Shown here: in pieces, positions 58,358 through 64,000 of the stretch
How positions within the stretch are numbered: position 1 is the first letter of the stretch
Layout: each line of letters begins with the position of its first letter
Origin: Hymenoscyphus infarciens
Taxonomy: Eukaryota > Ascomycota > Leotiomycetes > Helotiales > Helotiaceae
NCBI GenBank assembly: GCA_001414345.1
Contig: LLCB01000040.1
Location: forward strand, 62,001 to 126,000
Reading direction: 5' to 3'
Length of the DNA: 64,000 nt
The notes under the pieces: generated by a model
Told to the model about the DNA's origin: nothing
What the model saw: only the letters and a program-made list of their open reading frames with translations
Database searches by the model: none
Made by a program: the position numbers and the translations under genes

Positions 58358-59004
58358 TTAACAGAGTCTGTTATTGGGATCGGCGCTAACATCAAAATAT
58401 TAGCAAAGAACAAACTAATGTTATAGAATTATTTTGTTAATTGTCAACAACTCACATGAATCGCCATCCAGCAGTGGTAGTGTCTCCACCGTGATCACAG
58501 CCATTGATCTCATTCTCGAGGCGCAAAACGCAGTCATCGTCACCGAGATCGAATGCGCTGTTAACATTGGTGTTTTGAACGGAGAAATCGAATGCTTGAG
58601 TAGGAGAGTATTGGATGCAGGCAGCCTTCTTCTGTCCACCAGCGAAGGTTCCTTGGAATGCACCTTGTTTGCCATCGTAGCCTTTGCACGCTCTCTCAGC
58701 GTGATAACGAGCTGCTCCTTTATCTTGCCATACGTCTTTTCCCGATAATCAGTCAGCTTACTTGTTTAGAATATATTGCGAAATAGGCTCGGAGAATTGA
58801 AAGTATTAAGCGAGAAATTTTGGGAGAGTTCGAAAATCGATTTCCAAAACCTTTTCGAAGAATAGCTTTTCTGGAGGAACCAAGACAAGAAGGAAAATTT
58901 TGAGAATTCAACTCACCTCCACCCGAGTAGCAATTAGCCGACACGGTAGTGATGCTGGCGCCGAAGAAGGCGATGAGGGCGATGAGGGCGCTGGTGGTCT
59001 TCAT
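58358..59004 (-). CDS. Small secreted six-cysteine protein, effector-like (131 aa, 3 exons)
   Basis: Exons on the minus strand: 58917-59004, 58456-58735, 58358-58385 (396 nt). The last exon codes for only 9 residues. A hydrophobic signal peptide of about 20-23 residues (ending TTVSA) precedes a mature protein with Cys at 25, 46, 69, 98, 109 and 131, an even number consistent with three disulphides. Landmarks are ANCYSGGD at the start, EINGCDHGGD in the middle and AGWRFIADPNNRLC at the very end. The general pattern (CYSGG ... EI-GC--GG ... W-F-ADPN---C) is one I associate with small secreted proteins of plant-associated ascomycetes, without a name. It lies 550 bp from a MITE in repeat-rich DNA and has a strong TATA box, both usual for effectors. 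No toxic activity can be inferred. Confidence 0.85.
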
Positions 59005-59143
59005 TTTGTCGATTGAGGATTTGAGGAGGTTCTAGAAAGTAGAAGTGTTGATAAAGAGTGATTGTTGGAAGATTCTTGCGGTTTCTTGCTTGGAGATGAG
59101 AATGATGATTGATGAGAATGGATTTTTTCAGCAGCGAGGACGG

Positions 59144-59152
59144 CTTTATATA
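59144..59152 (-). promoter_or_regulatory. TATA box of the small secreted protein gene
   Basis: On the minus strand TATATAAAG lies about 140 bp upstream of the ATG at 59,004. A near-consensus box suits a regulated, highly expressed gene. Confidence 0.6.
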
Positions 59153-59550
59153 GGCAACTGACACTCTCCAGATTCTTCAATTTGGAGAATCCAGGGGACC
59201 CTTCGGTGGATTCCGTGACTTCACCGTCGAGTTCGGAAAATAGATGTGGATCTTCACAATCCAAAAAATCCACCTCAGGTAATACGTACGAGACAGTCCA
59301 GTCAATAAACGATTATTTCTTACTCAGCGACTTCCAAGGCTAAGCCTTCATTGAATAAACGAGTCCTAGCGGAAAGTAGTGACTGAACTCCAGGTTTTCT
59401 TGAAGCTTCGCTACCAATTCCATGGATTGTGCCAGGCAGAATAAAACTCGAAATTCTCCCGCGAAAGCGGCTCATGGCCATCCTACGTTTCTGCTTATTA
59501 TGTCAAGGAACGATCCTATGACGAACTATAGTATTTGGAAATTCGGAAAG

Positions 59551-59653
59551 TACTTCGTCCCAGGCGAATCAGTCCATAGCGGGGCCTCCTAAATAAACCC
59601 TGCTTTGCTGGGTCCCGCTAATCGCTATGGACTGTTACGCCTGGGACTAAGTA
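59551..59653. mobile_element. TA-flanked MITE, copy 2
   Basis: The left end CTTCGTCCCAGGCGAATC... (from 59,553) pairs with the right end (to 59,651) over about 29 bp with three mismatches. TA borders both ends (59,551-59,552 and 59,652-59,653). It shares the 13-bp terminus CTTCGTCCCAGGC with 39,669-39,784 but not the inner sequence. TAG(A)TTGGTC follows both copies on the right and TTCGGAA precedes both on the left, so the true element may be slightly longer. Confidence 0.75.
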
Positions 59654-60217
59654 GATTGGTCACTTCTTCAATTTCCCCGCAAAATGGCTTTGAAGGATCT
59701 CGTTCCAGTAAGCTGACCCTGAAGGTTGAACTAAAATAAACGACGACAAAACTTTCATTAGTTCAATAGTGAGTTTTGCTTGTAAAAAAGATGCTACGAG
59801 TGTTATCAGTATGACTCCAGTCAGCTAGAGGTTGCTAAGGATTGATCATTTCTATCAGAAAATTTTGCCAACGCCAAGTCAACAAAAGCCCCACTCCTCA
59901 CAGGCCAGCCAAAGTCGAATGCTTCCTACGCCACTATAAAAACCTAATAGCCCAAGATATGAACTTTATTACAATAGCCACTAGCGAAAAGACAATTGGT
60001 GCAATCGTATCTTACTAAGAATTAAGCGCCACAAGCAACACCATCCTCGCATTTAAAGGAGCAAAAAGACGCGAAAACTTAAAGGAAGGTCTTCGGCGTC
60101 AGTGATCGTTAGACTTATTACTTCTATGAGGTAGTCTTATGCAGATCTTCGGATCTTGGCTATCGCCGCGTCAAGCCGAAATGGAGATCAGCCGCATAAG
60201 TGTAACCAACACTTGTA

Positions 60218-60550
60218 CGGCCAGAAGTCTTGCCACGCCAAGCCAGCCAGGGTATAACGCCAAGTTACAGAGGCCGCTGAAAGGGGGTGGAAAATGAAGC
60301 CATTTTGAACTTATATTTACAACCGTACTCGTATTAGTTTTCTCTTTCTCTAAGTCTTTTACCTTAGAAGCACACCTATTCTTAGTAGTCTAACTTTTCA
60401 TCTAAAACCAGGCCTACTCAATAGTATTAAGATTAGGATCTTAGGATAAGTGAAGTAAGCTTAAAGAATTAAAAAGAAGGTAAAAAGTAACAAAAAAAAA
60501 AGGGCGGTGTAACCCCGCCTGGCTGTGGCTTATCGCAAGACTTCCGGCCG
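60218..60550. mobile_element. Inverted-repeat element with about 43-bp imperfect arms and AT-rich centre
   Basis: The left arm (60,218-60,262) contains CGGCCAGAAGTCTTGC then AAGCCA-GCCAGG. The right arm (60,507-60,550) in reverse complement has CGGCCGGAAGTCTTGC then AAGCCACAGCCAGG. The centre (60,300-60,490) is AT-rich and non-coding. Target duplication is not clear. Probably a decayed MITE or deleted DNA transposon. Confidence 0.55.
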
Positions 60551-60712
60551 CGACCTCCGCACGCTCGTGTAATCATCAAATTGATCTAATCATGGTGTCC
60601 CATCAAAGGATGCAAATGAAATCTTTTTTTAGCGAAATAATTAATAGCACGCTCTTAAAGAATTTCTTGATAGTCGTGCCACTTTTGAGATCTATCCTAA
60701 AAACATTGCTCG

Positions 60713-61130
60713 ATAAAAAACAGTGCTCTCGATGGATAGTTATCCAATGGATTATCCATGGATATTTCCAATCCAGTGGATAATTCAATTAGGTTATCCA
60801 GAGTTATCGATTGGATCTCCATTTAAGGGTGTTATTAGTATGAAATGCTATTTTTAGTATAAAGGATTACATAAAAGACTTTGTTAGTATAAAAGATATA
60901 TAAAAATATACTTCTAGTATAAAAGTTAGTAGAAAATCTTACCCCTTTTAGTCTGGGAAATTCGACCGGCCCACCCTAACTTTCAAGTGCTACTTTTCGT
61001 AATATTAATCATTCACAGGCCTTAAATTAACATATCCAATATCCAACAGATAGTTCGATTGATTATTGGATTGGATCGGATATATCAAAAAAATACTGGA
61101 TAAATATCCATCGAGAGCACTGATAAAAAA
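60713..61130. mobile_element. hAT-type MITE with perfect 8-bp target duplication
   Basis: The element spans 60,721-61,122 (402 bp). It begins CAGTGCTCTCGATGGATA and ends with the reverse complement of CAGTGCTCTCGATGGATA, followed inward by further TTATCCA matches. The octamer ATAAAAAA directly precedes (60,713-60,720) and follows (61,123-61,130) it. CAGTG-type termini and 8-bp duplications are the hallmark of hAT transposons. There is no transposase ORF. The interior is rich in GGATA/TATCC sub-repeats, typical of hAT subterminal transposase-binding sites. Confidence 0.9.
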
Positions 61131-62033
61131 ATATCTATCGGAGGTTAGCAATAGGGGTTCACGAGCGAGGGAAGAAGTTCATTGCGGCTGAATTTTTGGA
61201 AGTGGTAAATTTGAGAACTCGGTTAATGACCCGGCCCAAATATTGATTCTTCGAGATCATCTGGGTTGTTTGCCAGTTCAGAAAGCTGATACTTCGAGAT
61301 CTGCCGCTATAATATCTTCGGTAGTCGCCAAACACCTACTCGAGTACACACTGGTGGATGATCACTTCGATTCTTCGTTGCAATCTCGAGACCAGTAAAC
61401 TCCCAGCTGACCTCTGTGGATATTTACGATGTCCAACCACTATTGTGAACTCTTTCTTGGAATCAAGCACGTATCTTAATTGACTGTCACACAGAAGTAC
61501 AGAAATATGGGCTGAAGAGAGAAAAAATATCTAACGAGAACTACTTATAGAATATTGCTTTTTTATTTGAGAGAAGTGAGTGAGTTTGAGTACCAGTGAT
61601 TGATACTCTCGTAGGTTTACCGAAGTAATAAAATTCGGCGAGAGAACTTGGAATAAATAGTCAAGATAATTAAAAATTATTCTTTTCATATTTCCCAACC
61701 CAGTATATTCTATTAATTTCATGAGTAGAAAAGTCCTAGCATAAGAATGTTATCCAGCGAAAGGTCCATTTATTTCGCTATTATATCTCTACTACGAAAA
61801 CATAGCAACATAATGTTTCAACTTGTTCGTTGAAAGATTTAACAGACCCGAGAGACATGAGAGTGACAACAACCCAAGGACTCCATTTCTCTATACCACA
61901 CTTGAGAATCGACATATAGTTCACTGAAAGTGAGAGTAAGCACTCCAACCAAACATTTTGAGAATTTCCGGCTTTCAACAACTCAAAAACGAATGAAATA
62001 ATCTAGCCAGCATCTTATATATAACGGTAATTG

Positions 62034-62730
62034 ACAATTTTGTCCTCTAAATAATCGTAAATACCTAGAAGATCCTCTAAATTAACTAAAAAGTGACCGT
62101 TCTATCCCTTAAATAATACCCCTTAAAAATAAGGGTATTTTAGTCAGAAAAGAGAGATATTTGAGTCAGTTTCTCTATTCATCAGTTTCCTTATACTAAT
62201 ACACTAAAAAGCAATGAATATAGTAAATTGACCTACTTACGTACTATCTACTTACGTACTATCTACTCACGACTACGTAAACAAACCTAATACTCTCGAT
62301 CCTTTCGCTTACCGCTTTTATTACTTGAATCGAAAATTTAAGTATGCTCTAAATGCCTCTATCTTTTATAAATTCAAGGTTATAATCTTAAGATACTAAC
62401 TTCAATTCACTAAAAATAGGTGGCGCAATATAGCAAAAACAGTGAATGATAACTGACTCAAATATCCCTCTTTTCTGACTAGAATACTCTTATTTTCAAG
62501 AGGTATTATTTAAGGGATAGAATAGTCACTTTTTGATTAATTTAGAGGATAAAAGTGTCAATTACTATAGAGAAAAAGTATAAACTGACTTAAATATCCC
62601 TCTTTTCTAACTAGAATACCCTCATTTTTAAGGGGTATTATCTAAGGGCTAGAACAGTCACTTTTTAGTTAATTTAGAGGATATTCTAGGTATTTACGAT
62701 TATTTAGAGGACAAAAGTGACAATTACCGT
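62034..62730. mobile_element. Foldback element with about 147-bp arms and an extra internal arm copy
   Basis: The left arm 62,034-62,180 (from ACGGTAATTG) is repeated inverted at 62,584-62,730 (ending CAATTACCGT) with roughly a dozen mismatches. A third copy in the right-arm orientation lies at 62,450-62,569. It lacks about 30 bp present in the others, exactly between two TTTAGAGGA short repeats. The loop includes a 15-bp tandem repeat. No coding capacity was seen. It lies 270 bp from the stop of the last gene. Confidence 0.8.
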
Positions 62731-62998
62731 AGATATAATTCGAGCTCCAATACATGATTTCTACAGAGTCAAATTTGGTCTTTTCATCGTTTAGTTCACG
62801 TCTTTCTAGGTTTAGGCGATCGATAAATTTTTGAGAGAGCAATGTGTCAACGGGATAAAGAGAAGGAAACCCGTATTTATTTCCAGAAGATTCTCAGCAT
62901 TTCCTAAAAGCTAAACCGAATAAAAACACCTGGGTATCAATCACTCGTAACCACCATCCAACAAACCCCTCAAACGGCAACCGAACACAAAAGCAACT

Positions 62999-64000
62999 TT
63001 AGCGAATCACTGCGCGAGGGGCCGGGGAAATCTCTTCTTCCTCTTCTGCATTATTGACAGTCACTGCCGTCGAAAAAGCAACTCCATCTTGCTGCTTGTC
63101 CTCTTTTCGGACGCCAGTTTGCTTCTGCTTACCCTGTTTGGATAGCCACTGCTCTATCCACGGGCCATGTGGAATAAAGACTTTCCATGTCCCATCCTCG
63201 TTGTGCCTAAGTGTCGCACCGAGAGGAAGAGTGCCGGATGGTTTATTGGTGTACATGAGCTGTACTCCTCTGTCCGGGGTCTCAGGGAGCTCGATTGAGC
63301 TAGGAAAGGAAAGTTAGAAAGAGCTCAGTAGGAATAGGGGACATGGAAGAACTTACTCCTCATCACCCTCATCATGCTCATCCCCAGTTTCCTCCTCTTC
63401 CTCCGCCACCCGACCGGTGCAAAGTGACCAAAGCTTGTGATGTACCCAATGTCCAATCCCAGCAACAACCAAAACCGGAGTCCCAAGAGCAACATTCCAT
63501 GGGGGCGGCTTATCCGGCGAGTACCGCATCCGGAATTGATGGAGGACGACTCCCCACATAGCCAACACAGAGCCCAATCCTAGCAGTGACCACACACTCC
63601 AGATAAAAACCATCATGGTTTCGCCATGACAGAATTGCAAATTCAATCCCGCCAATGCTGCAAAAGTCACGGCGACCGTCGCGATCGAGGCACAAAGAAT
63701 CGAAGAAAAGAAACACCAAAAATTGCAGGTTAATTTCCTGGCAAACCACACCCTTTTCCTTTCGCTCTCACTGAGGTTGCGGCCATCCTTGGACGTGAAC
63801 CTTTGTCCCATTGTGCAATTCTTTGGGCATTTGGTTCTGGGAGAAATTAGCATTTGCTTGTTCTTCCCCCACTTAAGATGGATTTGAGGAGGAGGGGGAA
63901 ACTTACACCTTGCAATTGTGCTCCTTTCCAAATGAGATGCTCGTCGCGCACAGTAGCAGTATTACCATTACCCAAAAGCACCAGAATGCCGCATGAGCGT
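62999..64000 (-). CDS. Fungal multi-pass membrane protein, 5' end beyond the window (3 exons seen)
   Basis: Exons on the minus strand: 63907 to beyond 64000, 63357-63838, 62999-63299. Spliced, the visible part reads through four hydrophobic segments: FWCFWVMVILLLCA at the window edge; FWCFFSSILCASIATVAVTF; MMVFIWSVWSLLGLGSVLAM; and LGTPVLVVAGIGHWVHH. A Cys-rich loop lies between the first two (EHNCKVTKCPKNC, completed across an intron). After the last TM there is an acidic stretch, then an extramembrane domain (LMYTNKPSGTLPLGATLRHN, VFIPHGPWIEQWL) and an acidic tail. Family not recognised. Splice joins all keep frame. An internal Met (MGQRF) could be mistaken for the start, but the TM-coding upstream exon argues against that. 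Confidence 0.78.

Larger units (their letters stand above)
59005..62998. other. Repeat-rich intergenic region
   Basis: Four inverted-repeat elements are listed separately (59,551; 60,218; 60,713; 62,034). Between them, 60,300-60,490 and 61,500-62,020 are AT-rich with no recognisable coding sequence. A 15-bp tandem repeat (CTACTTACGTACTAT, two full copies and a degenerate third) lies at 62,233-62,277 inside the foldback element. No intact gene was seen. Confidence 0.6.

Noticed and set aside
59005..62998. tRNA or structured RNA genes
   Set aside because: Hairpins seen here belong to transposon inverted repeats; no A-box/B-box pair or cloverleaf could be fitted by eye.

Overview
The window comes from a filamentous ascomycete (Pezizomycotina). 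Genes carry short 45-65 bp spliceosomal introns, single-copy housekeeping genes sit close together, and the DNA alternates between GC-equilibrated gene blocks and very AT-rich blocks. The AT-rich blocks are full of TA dinucleotides and in-frame TAA/TAG codons, as expected from repeat-induced point mutation (RIP). A plant- or litter-associated leotiomycete-like fungus is my guess; the sequence does not prove the class. All exon-intron structures were derived by hand from splice sites and frame continuity. Family names rest on motif recognition, not on a search.

Layout. 1-14,780 is a RIP-decayed repeat island. A Ty3/gypsy element (protease side at 1-2604, RT-RNase H-integrase-chromodomain side at 5402-8800) is split by a complete nested 2,787-bp LTR element that has identical-length 293-bp LTRs and a 5-bp target duplication. 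Downstream lies a decayed multi-kb gene with UPF1/NAM7-like SF1 helicase motifs. 16-26 kb is sparse accessory DNA: a secreted repeat protein built from tandemly duplicated symmetric exons, a tiny conserved-looking ORF, a broken RTA1-type membrane protein gene, and a Zn2Cys6 transcription factor. 26-38 kb holds a secreted GH47 mannosidase, the mitochondrial ETF-ubiquinone oxidoreductase, and a second secreted low-complexity protein with in-frame micro-exons. 40-56.6 kb is a conserved housekeeping block: a DUF8035-like coiled-coil protein, prefoldin subunit 1, alkaline ceramidase, a TMF/Sgm1 golgin, Nas6, Prp46 and Orc1, with Nas6/Prp46 divergent and Sgm1/Nas6 and Prp46/Orc1 convergent. 56.6-63 kb is again repeat-rich, with a six-cysteine secreted protein (effector-like), a TA-flanked MITE, a hAT-type MITE with a perfect 8-bp duplication, and a long-arm foldback element. 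A partial four-TM membrane protein gene runs off the right edge.

The housekeeping genes serve independent core functions (protein folding and proteasome assembly, sphingolipid turnover, Golgi traffic, splicing, replication licensing, fatty-acid and amino-acid oxidation) and do not form a pathway. The most unusual signal is a pair of secreted repeat proteins (16,245-17,294 and 35,747-37,415). All their internal exons are multiples of three and share one phase (phase 1 in the first, phase 0 in the second). Any exon could therefore be skipped without a frameshift, a layout resembling the micro-exon genes of schistosomes. Unrelated non-autonomous elements are unusually well preserved at 39.7, 44.8, 59.6, 60.7 and 62.0 kb.
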